A stretch of DNA of 17,951 bases from RGIG9060 sp036307825. Lineage in GTDB: Bacteria > Spirochaetota > Spirochaetia > Treponematales > Treponemataceae. Each line of letters begins with the position of its first letter. Position 1 is the stretch's first letter. The notes under the pieces were generated by a model. The model ran no database searches, had not been told where the DNA came from, and worked only from the letters and a program-made list of their open reading frames with translations. The stretch is taken from the NCBI GenBank assembly GCA_036307825.1, contig JAXJWW010000032.1, positions 1 to 17,951 on the forward strand, written 5' to 3'. Positions 8,101 through 15,596 of this stretch are shown one piece after another. The translations under genes were made by a program, and so were the position numbers.

Positions 8101-9535
8101 TAATAATTTTTATTTAGATTTTGGTAAAGTTACTGATTTTATTAGTTTCCCTTTCTTTAAAGCAATTACTGGTTTTGCTTATGGAAATTTACATATTGGT
8201 GGTTTTTCTACAGATCCAGAATTTTCAGGTGATTTAATTGCACAAGATTTATTATTCTCAGTTCCAAATTATGCAAATGAAAATTTATTTTCTAAACAAA
8301 TTAAAATAGATGTTGAAGATAATGCTTTTGTAATAAATAATTTAGTTGCAAGAGTAAAAAAAGGTTATGTGGATGCAACTATTCGTTTTGATTTTGATAG
8401 ATGGTCTTTATATGAAGTTGAAGTAGATGTAAATACTAGAGGAAGTACTTTAGTTCCAGGAAAGTTTATTATGTCTATTATGCAATTTGAAGGTAATGTT
8501 GCATTAGATTTAAATATTGATGTTATTTTATCTGAAGGAGTAACTGTAACAGGTTCTATTTTTGGACAAGATGTAGACGGTATATTAACTCCATTTTCTG
8601 GTAATGATGAAGAAGCTCCCGTAGAAGAAAGTTTTTTCTATACAAAAGTTGATTTAGATATGCTTCTTGGTCAGCATGGACAAGTTTTTTTTCCAAATAA
8701 GGAAAGTCCTATGCTAAAAGCCTTGATAAATCCTCAAACAAAAATTAAAGTTAAATTAGATTCAGAAACAGATTATTTTGATATTAGTGGAGATTTAGTG
8801 TTTAGAGGCGGTTCTGTTATTGCTTTAGATCGTACCTTCTATTTGAGAGAAGGACGTTTGGTGTTAAGTACTACACAAGGAACTTTTGACCCAATTATAA
8901 CACTTCGTGCAGAAATGCGAGAAACAGACTCAGAGGGTGATACTGTAAAGATTTATCTTACAGCAACCAATCAAAAACTAAGTATGTTTTCTCCAACTTT
9001 TACATCTTCTCCTCCAAAATCTGAAACTGAAATTATGACTTTGTTAGGTCAGATAGTTCTACCTGAAGACACATCTTCATTTCGTGATTTAGGTGTGAGT
9101 CTTTTAGCTGGTGGATTGAATTATGTTGCTCAAAGTACTGCAGTAAAAGAGGTTGAAGACCGATTGCGTGATTTGTTTAAATTTGATATATTTTCTCTTA
9201 GAACAAATATTTTGCAAAATGCATTGATTGTTGGTTTGAATAATGAAAATAATAATGTTACAATTGGTAACTATTTAGACAATTCGTCTGTTTATATAGG
9301 TAAGTACTTTGGAAATGCAATGTATTTAGATGCTCTTTTGCATTTTGATTACAATGCTTCCTTAGTTGAGAGTGGAAGATCTCTTACAGGATTATCATTT
9401 GAACCTGAATTTGGTTTTGAGTTAGATAGTCCTTTTGCACTTATACGATGGAGTCTTTCTCCAAATATAAGTAATATGAATAATTTCTGGATACCTGATG
9501 TTTCTGTTGGTTTTTCTTGGAAATTATTATTTTAG
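5108..9535 (+). CDS. tamB: TamB-family translocation and assembly protein
   Basis: TamB proteins are long beta-taco proteins that span the periplasm. They assist outer-membrane protein assembly and, in related AsmA-like families, lipid transport. This one has 1475 aa, an N-terminal signal anchor (about 10-27) and a very long beta-strand-rich, Ser/Asn-rich repeat-like body without cysteine-rich or catalytic motifs. The C-terminal part is TamB/DUF490-like: FRGGSVIALDRTFYLREGRL begins near residue 1231, followed by DPIITLRAEM and SSPPKSETEIMTLLGQ near 1300. The last strand ends in Phe. The partner is probably BamA, whose gene starts 20 nt downstream; I recall that Borrelia TamB interacts with BamA and that spirochaetes often lack TamA. 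The ATG at 5108 has AAGGA only 2-3 nt before it, and a TATAAT close upstream, so the leader may be almost absent. Confidence 0.9.
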   Translation: MRIRLIKLGTSAIIFIFLLLFVLVLVRPVYSSVTGKLIQVRDALLSSIEEKTALKIKYEKASPSLLQGLKLKNIQVVDSYSDLVLLKINSVSFAYSLPALFTGNIDEFLGDLIIQGISAEYDVNQNKEVLARISDLVGALSKSEKKSTEFNLPLGVKIYNSTISYFDKNFKIKTRLKKITLKSDDFTNLIMAEINGDVNFFPENNQLKMIGDLETDFSILGTISSSLDEFAGQLRIFKLTNGNISAKPLQIVCDYSNKIFNAQILQNTVPLYLNANYNLEENKALFLLEADDFEPFSLIKLKDKKDSLNKFLGTKLSGKYEVSYSGEESKLNYSGKGGISTGKNLGIDTLNANFSFLGNQDFIDVNYLNVRSDFVSADFEGNCNLKTLQPEGSFFLNYFKLKNGNELTLEMYLDHLDKGFMCFIPQINLGEQFFTALQLDIIPQTNSVDYEMSVYDYSNQMEGIIGSVGANGSLLLDSSTYLQCNLSLDNFFIGSALKAVSFFLDEKSAESVKGLSNTVSPYIMSSEFFVSTNFSNITFNVPYSVIANTQKDGEMALFSFDGTESSLQVSQFDVLFAGQEINLTLDADYSTGFDNLFFTSNIALNSVPYNLTGTIIDAKRISLSGDYGFSAEIYNSPKDISGSFTMDSFPIAVENLLLALSLNSEFNFSSLTDWNVKINRFEFVDNRSNNKVSPRLTFMGNLNNYGALFDQINFVDATSILTGQGSMLWSFNQDYLTNASVNINLANNISSESLTIECSASNPMNKTFSELNILNDIFLSAQISIKNSPISRFMANQKSPNVLNANITALGPIDNPGITVSVFDTSISLGNSPMKIKLDASLEDGLANIYDSVVEVAGQNISNLKANFDLSTFTGNVVGNLDGNFMQGSYSAPFEIKVSSSADSSSDDFGFTNFKIPESFLISLNIKEFLSKEFGNYNDINVNVVSSPGRFDFFAGKNNAILGSFVDGKILKLETAQDLPIRMSVNGIIENSLLDISVNNFYLDFGKVTDFISFPFFKAITGFAYGNLHIGGFSTDPEFSGDLIAQDLLFSVPNYANENLFSKQIKIDVEDNAFVINNLVARVKKGYVDATIRFDFDRWSLYEVEVDVNTRGSTLVPGKFIMSIMQFEGNVALDLNIDVILSEGVTVTGSIFGQDVDGILTPFSGNDEEAPVEESFFYTKVDLDMLLGQHGQVFFPNKESPMLKALINPQTKIKVKLDSETDYFDISGDLVFRGGSVIALDRTFYLREGRLVLSTTQGTFDPIITLRAEMRETDSEGDTVKIYLTATNQKLSMFSPTFTSSPPKSETEIMTLLGQIVLPEDTSSFRDLGVSLLAGGLNYVAQSTAVKEVEDRLRDLFKFDIFSLRTNILQNALIVGLNNENNNVTIGNYLDNSSVYIGKYFGNAMYLDALLHFDYNASLVESGRSLTGLSFEPEFGFELDSPFALIRWSLSPNISNMNNFWIPDVSVGFSWKLLF

Positions 9536-9543
9536 AACATTCT

Positions 9544-9549
9544 AGGAGG
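9544..9549 (+). promoter_or_regulatory. Consensus Shine-Dalgarno that sets the bamA start
   Basis: AGGAGG lies 6 nt before the ATG at 9556. It rules out the in-frame TTG at 9517, which lies inside tamB, and places the start directly before a clear signal peptide. Confidence 0.85.
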
Positions 9550-9555
9550 ATACGA

Positions 9556-11973
9556 ATGCGAAGAAAAAGCGTTATCGTATTTTTGTTGATTACTTTAATT
9601 TCTCTTATTTCAATTACTGAAGTTTTCGCTCAAGATGACAGTACATGGTTTTACAATAAACCAATTGCTAGAATTATCTTTGATGGATTAGTTCATATAA
9701 ATAGGGAAGATGTAACAGCGGTTACAAGTCAATTTTTGGGCAAAGATTTTACAGATGCTCTTTATTCAGATTTGATTTCTAAAATTTATGCTTTAGAATT
9801 TTTCGAAGACATTATTCCAGAGGCTCTTCCTTTTGATGATTCCAAAAAGGCAGTAGTTCTTAAATTTACAGTAAAAGAACTACCTGTTATTACAAAAATT
9901 GAATTCAAAGGAAATGCTCATATTAAGCCAACTGAATTAAAAGAAAAAATTGGTATTAAAGAACTTGAAGTTCTCAATGAACAAAAAATTCCTGCTGATC
10001 TTAGAGCAATTACAGAACATTATCTAAGTAAAGGTTATACAAATGTAAAGGTTTCTTATAGTCTTGATAAAAAAGATTCAGGAGATGTTACATTAATATT
10101 TAATATTTCAGAAGGAAAATCTGTAATTGTTACAGAAATTAATTTTGAAGGAAATAACTTAGTTTCAGGTAAAACTCTTAAAAGTAAATTTACTCAAAAA
10201 GAAAAAGGTGTATTTAACAAGGGGGCTTTCTTAGAAGCTAATGAAGAATTAGACCGTCAAGCTATTTTGAACTATTATCATTCTAGAGGTTACATTGATG
10301 CAACTGTAATTGATATTAAGAGAACTATCACAACAAATGAAGAAGAAAATCGTGATGAAATGATTTTGACTTATGTTGTTCGTGAAGGAGAGCAATATAC
10401 TTACGGTGGAATTACAATTATCGGAAATACAATTTTTTCTACAGAACAACTTGTGGATTGTATTAAATTAAAGCCAGGAATGATTTTTAATCAATTGAAG
10501 TTTAATGAAGGATTAACTGCAATCTATGACACATATTTTGAAAGTGGATATACTTACAATAGTTTTGATGATAAAATGCATCGTGACACAGAAAAACACG
10601 AAGTTACATTCACATTAAAAATAATTGAAAATGATAGAGCTCATATTGAAAATATCATTATCAAAGGAAATGATAAAACAAAAGATTATGTAATTTTGCG
10701 TGAACTTCCTTTAGAAAGTGGAGATATTTTTTCTAAATCAAAGTTAACAACAGGATTAAGAAATTTATATAACTTGCAATTTTTCTCTATGGTAGCACCA
10801 CAAATTTTACCTGGTTCAGAAAATAATCTCGTTGATTTAATTATCAATGTTGAGGAACAATCAACAACTTCTGTAGAGTTTGGTTTGACTTTCTCTGGTG
10901 TTACAGAAACAAATAAAATCCCTGTATCAATTTTTGCAAAATGGCAGGATTCAAACGTTGCAGGAACAGGAAAAACTTTATCTTCACAAGTTTCTGTTGC
11001 AACAGATCAACAATCTGTAAGTTTGGGATATAACGATTCTTGGTTCTTAGGCTTGCCATTAAGTTTTTCTGTTTCTGGAAGTTTTTATCACAAAGAATTA
11101 ACAACTTTACAACAAATGTATCTACCTGATGGTTTAAATACAACAGATTACTACATGGATTATACAAACTGGACAACTTCACTTGGAGCTTCTTTAGGTC
11201 GTCGTTGGACACCTGATTTTGCAATTCTTACTTTGGCTGGTGGTATCAGTTTTAATCTTCTTAATAACGTTTATGATCCAGAAATGTATATTCCTGTTGA
11301 TACAACAATTAGTGAATACAATAATGACTGGGGATGGACAAACGCTGTTTGGGCTTCTTTCTCAATTGATGATAGAGATATTAACTATGACCCAACAAAA
11401 GGTTGGTTTGCAAGCCAAAGATTATCTTGGACAGGTTTGATTCCTGCTATCGAAGATCAATTCTATCTACGTTCTGACACAAAACTTGAAGGATATATTC
11501 CTCTGGTAGATTGGGCTGTTTCAGAACATTGGAGTTTACAACTTATTCTTGCTGGTTATACAGGTTTATCTTTTGAAGTTCCTTCACCAAATACTGTAAT
11601 TGGAGCTACAAACCAACTTTACATTGATGGTATGTTTAATGGTCGTGGTTGGAGTTCAATGTCAGGTGCTAAAGGACAAGCAATGTGGTCAAGTTATGCA
11701 GAATTGCGTTGGCCATTCGTAAAAGGAATGTTAGCTGCAGATTTCTTCTTTGATGCAGTAGCATTAAAAGATACTGTTCAAGACTTAGCAAATCTCAGTT
11801 TGAATGACTTTAGATTTAGTTTTGGTCCTGGATTGCGAATTGCAATGCCACAATTCCCTTTGAGATTCCTTCTTGCAAATACATTCTATTTCAAGGATGG
11901 ACAGTTTACTTGGCGTGATAATAATAAGGCTGATTGGCAATTTGTATTATCATTTAATATCATAAATAAATAA
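9556..11973 (+). CDS. bamA: BamA (Omp85), outer-membrane protein assembly factor
   Basis: BamA inserts beta-barrel proteins into the outer membrane. The 805-aa protein starts with a signal peptide (residues 4-25, likely cleaved after VFA). Five POTRA domains follow at about 35-105, 110-183, 189-275, 281-362 and 361-440, each recognisable by an xIxFxGN or IxxxGN strand and a GxFxxxxL-type helix (for example IEFKGNAHI, INFEGNNLV, ITIIGNTIF, IIIKGNDKT). The 16-strand barrel covers about 441-805, rich in alternating aromatic strands. GRGW with Arg697 corresponds to the conserved [VG]RG[FYW] tip of loop 6. The C-terminus is FVLSFNIINK, so the usual terminal aromatic residue is followed by extra residues and the protein ends in Lys. 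It sits 20 nt after tamB and 17 nt before skp, as in other spirochaetes. Confidence 0.96.
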   Translation: MRRKSVIVFLLITLISLISITEVFAQDDSTWFYNKPIARIIFDGLVHINREDVTAVTSQFLGKDFTDALYSDLISKIYALEFFEDIIPEALPFDDSKKAVVLKFTVKELPVITKIEFKGNAHIKPTELKEKIGIKELEVLNEQKIPADLRAITEHYLSKGYTNVKVSYSLDKKDSGDVTLIFNISEGKSVIVTEINFEGNNLVSGKTLKSKFTQKEKGVFNKGAFLEANEELDRQAILNYYHSRGYIDATVIDIKRTITTNEEENRDEMILTYVVREGEQYTYGGITIIGNTIFSTEQLVDCIKLKPGMIFNQLKFNEGLTAIYDTYFESGYTYNSFDDKMHRDTEKHEVTFTLKIIENDRAHIENIIIKGNDKTKDYVILRELPLESGDIFSKSKLTTGLRNLYNLQFFSMVAPQILPGSENNLVDLIINVEEQSTTSVEFGLTFSGVTETNKIPVSIFAKWQDSNVAGTGKTLSSQVSVATDQQSVSLGYNDSWFLGLPLSFSVSGSFYHKELTTLQQMYLPDGLNTTDYYMDYTNWTTSLGASLGRRWTPDFAILTLAGGISFNLLNNVYDPEMYIPVDTTISEYNNDWGWTNAVWASFSIDDRDINYDPTKGWFASQRLSWTGLIPAIEDQFYLRSDTKLEGYIPLVDWAVSEHWSLQLILAGYTGLSFEVPSPNTVIGATNQLYIDGMFNGRGWSSMSGAKGQAMWSSYAELRWPFVKGMLAADFFFDAVALKDTVQDLANLSLNDFRFSFGPGLRIAMPQFPLRFLLANTFYFKDGQFTWRDNNKADWQFVLSFNIINK

Positions 11974-11990
11974 TTTTGAGGTTTAGGAAA

Positions 11991-12512
11991 ATGAATAAAA
12001 AATTAATTTGTGTTTTAGTATGTTTGTTTGTATTTTTGGGTGTTAGTTTTGCTCAAACAATGACTCGTTTTGGTGTTGTTGATACTGCTAGAGTTTATTC
12101 TACTTATTTTAGAGATTCTGCTGCTGTAAGAAATTATGAACAAAAAAAAGCTGAATTTCAAAAGAAAATTAACGAAAAAACTGAAGAACTTAAAACTTTA
12201 AATCAAAAAATGATTGATTTAAAAGAAAAGGGTGACGAAGCTGGGGCTTTAAAAGTAGAAGCTGAAATCACAAAAAAAGCTGATTATTTATCAGAATTTG
12301 CAAATACAAAAAATACTGAATTAGAATCAATCAAACGCAGGATTGAAAAATCTGATTCATTTTATTCTTCACTTTATGATGTTATTGGTCGTATTGCTGA
12401 GTCAGAAGGATATAGTATGATTTTGAGTTTGCAACAAGCAAATTCAATTTTGTGGTATAGTCCTTCAGTTGATATTACTGATAAAGTTATTAGTGGTTTA
12501 AGTTCTAGATAA
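11991..12512 (+). CDS. skp: Skp/OmpH periplasmic chaperone
   Basis: Skp holds unfolded outer-membrane proteins in the periplasm as a jellyfish-shaped trimer. The 173-aa protein has a signal peptide (1-21, cleavage after SFA) and the family's N-terminal strand FGVVDTARVYSTY (27-39). A long charged coiled coil (about 44-122) forms the tentacles. The C-terminal YDVIGRIAESEGYSMIL (129-145) and VDITDKVI (160-167) are typical of the OmpH domain. The ATG at 11991 is preferred over an in-frame TTG at 11976: GAGG (11978-11981) lies 9 nt before it and the signal peptide begins MNKK. It follows bamA by 17 nt, where it would supply the substrates BamA inserts. Confidence 0.93.
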   Translation: MNKKLICVLVCLFVFLGVSFAQTMTRFGVVDTARVYSTYFRDSAAVRNYEQKKAEFQKKINEKTEELKTLNQKMIDLKEKGDEAGALKVEAEITKKADYLSEFANTKNTELESIKRRIEKSDSFYSSLYDVIGRIAESEGYSMILSLQQANSILWYSPSVDITDKVISGLSSR

Positions 12513-12524
12513 TCGTCGGTTGAT

Positions 12525-15155
12525 ATGGCAGAACAAACTCCTCTAATGGTTCAGTACCATAGTATAAAAGAACAGCATCCAGACGAGGTGTTGTTCTTTA
12601 GACTTGGCGATTTTTACGAAATGTTCAACGATGATGCTGTTGAAGTTTCTAGATTATTAAATTTAACTTTAACTCATCGCGGTTCTTCTCCAATGTGTGG
12701 TATTCCATATCACGCTTCTAAGATTTATATTGCCCGGCTTTTGCGTCTTGGAAAAAAAATTGCTGTTTGTGAGCAAATTGGCGACCCAAAGGCAAAAGGA
12801 CTTACAGAACGAAAGGTTGTAGAAATAATTACTCCTGGTTCTGTAACTGAAGAAGAGTATCTTGAGTATGGTGCAAATAACTTTTTAGCATCAATTTGTT
12901 TTGTCAAAGACGGAAAGAAAACACTTGTTTCTTTTGCTTATATTGATATTTCAACTGGAAATTTTTACGCAACTCACTGGGATAAATCAGAATTTTCAGA
13001 TTATTTTTTGAAAGAATTGGCTCGATGTAATCCAAAAGAAATAATTGTAGCCTCTTCTGTTTCTGAGTTACCAGAATTTTTACAAGTAAAAAATTTATAT
13101 CCAAATATTTCAATTTCAATTTATCCTGATTGGCATTTTTCACTTGAATTAACAACTTCAAGATTAAAAAAACAATTTAATGCTGTAACATTGCGTTCTT
13201 TTTCTTTAACTGAAAACTCTCCTGAAAATTGTAGTGCAGGTTTCTTACTTGAATATTTGATTAAAAATTCAGCAGTAAAAAATGAATCTGGAATTTTGCC
13301 TCACATTACAACATTAAATGTTTATACTGATTCACAGTTTGTTATTATTGATGATGCTTCAAGACGAAATTTGGAAATAACATCGAATCTTAGGGATGGA
13401 AGTTCTGCTTTTTCTTTGTTGGAAACTGTACAGTTTACAAATACTGCAATGGGAAAGCGACTTTTATCAACTTGGTTTATGTATCCTTTAACTGATTATA
13501 ACCAAATTGTTTCAAGACAAAATCATATTCAAGTTTTTTTTGATAATCCTATTGGTTTAAATGGAATAAGAGAAATTCTTTCTAAAATTCTTGATATTGA
13601 ACGACTTACAAGTCGAATTGCTCTTGAAAAAGCTCATCCCAAAGATGTTCAAGCATTACGAACAAGTTTAGAAAATGCTGTAAATATCCAAAAAATTGTA
13701 AGTGAACTTTCATTTCCTGTAATTCAAATGGAAACTACAGCTCAAATTATCAATTTAATTTTCAATGCAATTTTGGATGAACCTTCAACTTCTTTAACGG
13801 AAGGTAGAATTATAAAAGAAGGATTTTCAGCTGAATTAGACCATCTTAGAAATATTCAACAAAATTTTAATTCTATTCTTGAAGAATATCTCGAAGAAGA
13901 AAAAACAAAGACTGGAATTTCAAACTTAAAGATAAAATACAATAGAATTAGTGGATATTACATCGAAGTTTCAAAAGGAAAACTTTCAAGTGTTCCAAGT
14001 CATTTTATTTTGCGTCGTACAATGGTAACTGGAGAACGATACACAACAACTCGTTTACAGGAACTTGAAGATGAACTAATAAAAGCTGATGAACAAATTG
14101 TTCAACTTGAAAAACAACTTTTCTTACAAGTTAGAAGTGAAATTTCAAAACATACAAATTATTTGTTACAACTTTCTTCTGTAATTGCTTACATTGATGT
14201 TTGTGCAAGTTTAGCTTATGGAGCAAAATCTCAAAATTGGTGTTGTCCAGAAATTACACAGGATGATAGTTTTTATGTAGAAAAAGGGCGTCATCCAGTA
14301 GTTGAACGACATATGGCTTCTGGTGAATTTGTTCCTAATGATGTAAATTTATCTGACAAAAAATTTGCTTTAATTACAGGTCCTAATATGGCTGGTAAAA
14401 GTACATATTTACGACAAAATGCTTTAATCGTTTTACTTGCACAAATTGGTTCATTTGTTCCTGCTACAAAAGCAAAACTTGGAATTGTTGATAGAATTTT
14501 TTGTCGCGTTGGTGCTTCCGATAATCTTGCAAAAGGTGAATCAACTTTCTTAGTTGAAATGTCCGAAACAGCTCTTATTTTGCGTTCTGCTACGGAAAAA
14601 AGTTTAGTTATTATGGACGAAGTAGGGCGTGGAACTTCAACTGAAGATGGGCTTTCTTTAGCTTGGGCAATTTCTGAATTTTTATTACATACAATTAATT
14701 CTAAAACTTTATTTGCAACTCATTATCATCAGTTAACAAGAATGGAACATCAAAATTTACAAATGCTTTGTATGGATGTCTTAGAAACTGATGGAAAAAT
14801 AATTTTTTTAAGAAAAGTTATTGAAGGTGCTGCACAAAATTCTTATGGATTACATGTTGCTCAACTTGCAGGAATTCCAAGAGAAGTTGTAAATCGAGCA
14901 CAAAGTATACTTGATGTTATTGTAAAAAATTCAAATATTTATACTGATTCAACTTCTGATTTAGGAATTTATACTCAGCAAAATCAAAGTTCTTTTACAG
15001 ACAAAAAACTTGTTCCTTCTAGTACACTTCCAGGTTTGTTTTCTGATGAAGAAATGGTTTTAGATTCAATACTTTCTACCGATGTTAATAGTATCACACC
15101 ATTGGAAGCTTTAGCAAAAATTTCAGAATGGAAAAAACTGCTTTCAACAAATTGA
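12525..15155 (+). CDS. mutS: DNA mismatch repair protein MutS
   Basis: MutS binds mismatches and small loops and starts repair with MutL. The 876-aa length is close to the E. coli 853. The mismatch-reading F-x-E is F30-Y31-E32 in RLGDFYEMF, so this is true MutS1 and not MutS2. The ATPase domain has Walker A GPNMAGKST (619-627, Lys625), Walker B VIMDEVGRGTSTEDG (D698, E699), and the switch FATHYHQL with H733. The helix-turn-helix dimer region HVAQLAGIPREVVNRA follows. The C-terminal tail ends in a MutS-typical PLEALAKISEWKKLL. It begins 12 nt after skp with no good SD, only GGTTGAT touching the start, so it may be translated by coupling at modest level. Functionally unrelated to the envelope genes, but the linkage appears conserved in spirochaetes. 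Confidence 0.97.
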   Translation: MAEQTPLMVQYHSIKEQHPDEVLFFRLGDFYEMFNDDAVEVSRLLNLTLTHRGSSPMCGIPYHASKIYIARLLRLGKKIAVCEQIGDPKAKGLTERKVVEIITPGSVTEEEYLEYGANNFLASICFVKDGKKTLVSFAYIDISTGNFYATHWDKSEFSDYFLKELARCNPKEIIVASSVSELPEFLQVKNLYPNISISIYPDWHFSLELTTSRLKKQFNAVTLRSFSLTENSPENCSAGFLLEYLIKNSAVKNESGILPHITTLNVYTDSQFVIIDDASRRNLEITSNLRDGSSAFSLLETVQFTNTAMGKRLLSTWFMYPLTDYNQIVSRQNHIQVFFDNPIGLNGIREILSKILDIERLTSRIALEKAHPKDVQALRTSLENAVNIQKIVSELSFPVIQMETTAQIINLIFNAILDEPSTSLTEGRIIKEGFSAELDHLRNIQQNFNSILEEYLEEEKTKTGISNLKIKYNRISGYYIEVSKGKLSSVPSHFILRRTMVTGERYTTTRLQELEDELIKADEQIVQLEKQLFLQVRSEISKHTNYLLQLSSVIAYIDVCASLAYGAKSQNWCCPEITQDDSFYVEKGRHPVVERHMASGEFVPNDVNLSDKKFALITGPNMAGKSTYLRQNALIVLLAQIGSFVPATKAKLGIVDRIFCRVGASDNLAKGESTFLVEMSETALILRSATEKSLVIMDEVGRGTSTEDGLSLAWAISEFLLHTINSKTLFATHYHQLTRMEHQNLQMLCMDVLETDGKIIFLRKVIEGAAQNSYGLHVAQLAGIPREVVNRAQSILDVIVKNSNIYTDSTSDLGIYTQQNQSSFTDKKLVPSSTLPGLFSDEEMVLDSILSTDVNSITPLEALAKISEWKKLLSTN

Positions 15156-15183
15156 ACAATATAAAAAAAGGTGATACTTAAAA

Positions 15184-15585
15184 ATGAAAAAAAAAGCAAG
15201 ATTTTTTTGTGAAAATTGTCAAACAGAAGTAAAAGGTAATGCTCGTTTTTGTGGTCATTGTGGAAGATTTTTTGCCGCAGTAAAATGTCCTGCTTGTGGA
15301 AAAACAGGTGCTTCTCATGCTTTTGCAAATGGATGTCCTCAATGTGGATATGCTGTTTCTAATTCTAATTCAAGTTCTACAGAAACATCTAAATCCATTT
15401 TAAATGATAAAAAATCTGTGTTAAAAACAAATTCGAAAAAAAAATTTAATTTAAAAAAACTTTTTTCAAAATCAAATAACAATCAGGAAAAAAATTATTC
15501 AGAAGATTCATTACCATTGTGGATTTATCTTGTTGCTATTATTTTTTTAGTAGTGATTTTGATAATGTTTTCAAAAATGATTTAA
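15184..15585 (+). CDS. Double zinc-ribbon protein with C-terminal membrane anchor
   Basis: This 133-aa protein opens with two zinc ribbons. C9, C12, C23 and C26 form the first (CENC, CGHC); C35, C38, C51 and C54 the second (CPAC, CPQC). A basic, Ser/Asn/Lys-rich linker (about 57-107) follows, then one hydrophobic helix (111-130) near the end, so the ribbons should face the cytoplasm as in tail-anchored proteins. No catalytic domain is present. Zinc ribbons of this kind mediate protein or nucleic-acid binding; function is unknown. AGGTGAT (15169-15175) lies 8 nt before the ATG, a good SD. It is 28 nt after mutS with no terminator between, so it is probably the last gene of the tamB operon. Its stop is only 11 nt from the stop of the convergent ribonuclease gene. 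Confidence 0.85.
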   Translation: MKKKARFFCENCQTEVKGNARFCGHCGRFFAAVKCPACGKTGASHAFANGCPQCGYAVSNSNSSSTETSKSILNDKKSVLKTNSKKKFNLKKLFSKSNNNQEKNYSEDSLPLWIYLVAIIFLVVILIMFSKMI

Positions 15586-15596
15586 TTAAAAAAAAT

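Noticed and set aside
9517..9555. Upstream TTG start for BamA
   Set aside because: The TTG lies inside the tamB coding end and would put 13 extra residues before the signal peptide; the ATG at 9556 has a perfect SD at 6 nt.
10901..11224. 107-codon minus-strand ORF inside bamA
   Set aside because: Antisense to the BamA barrel, no SD, composition that of translated complement.
14984..15328. 114-codon minus-strand ORF across the mutS end and zinc-ribbon start
   Set aside because: It overlaps two supported genes antisense; the protein is Phe/His/Leu-rich with no domain.
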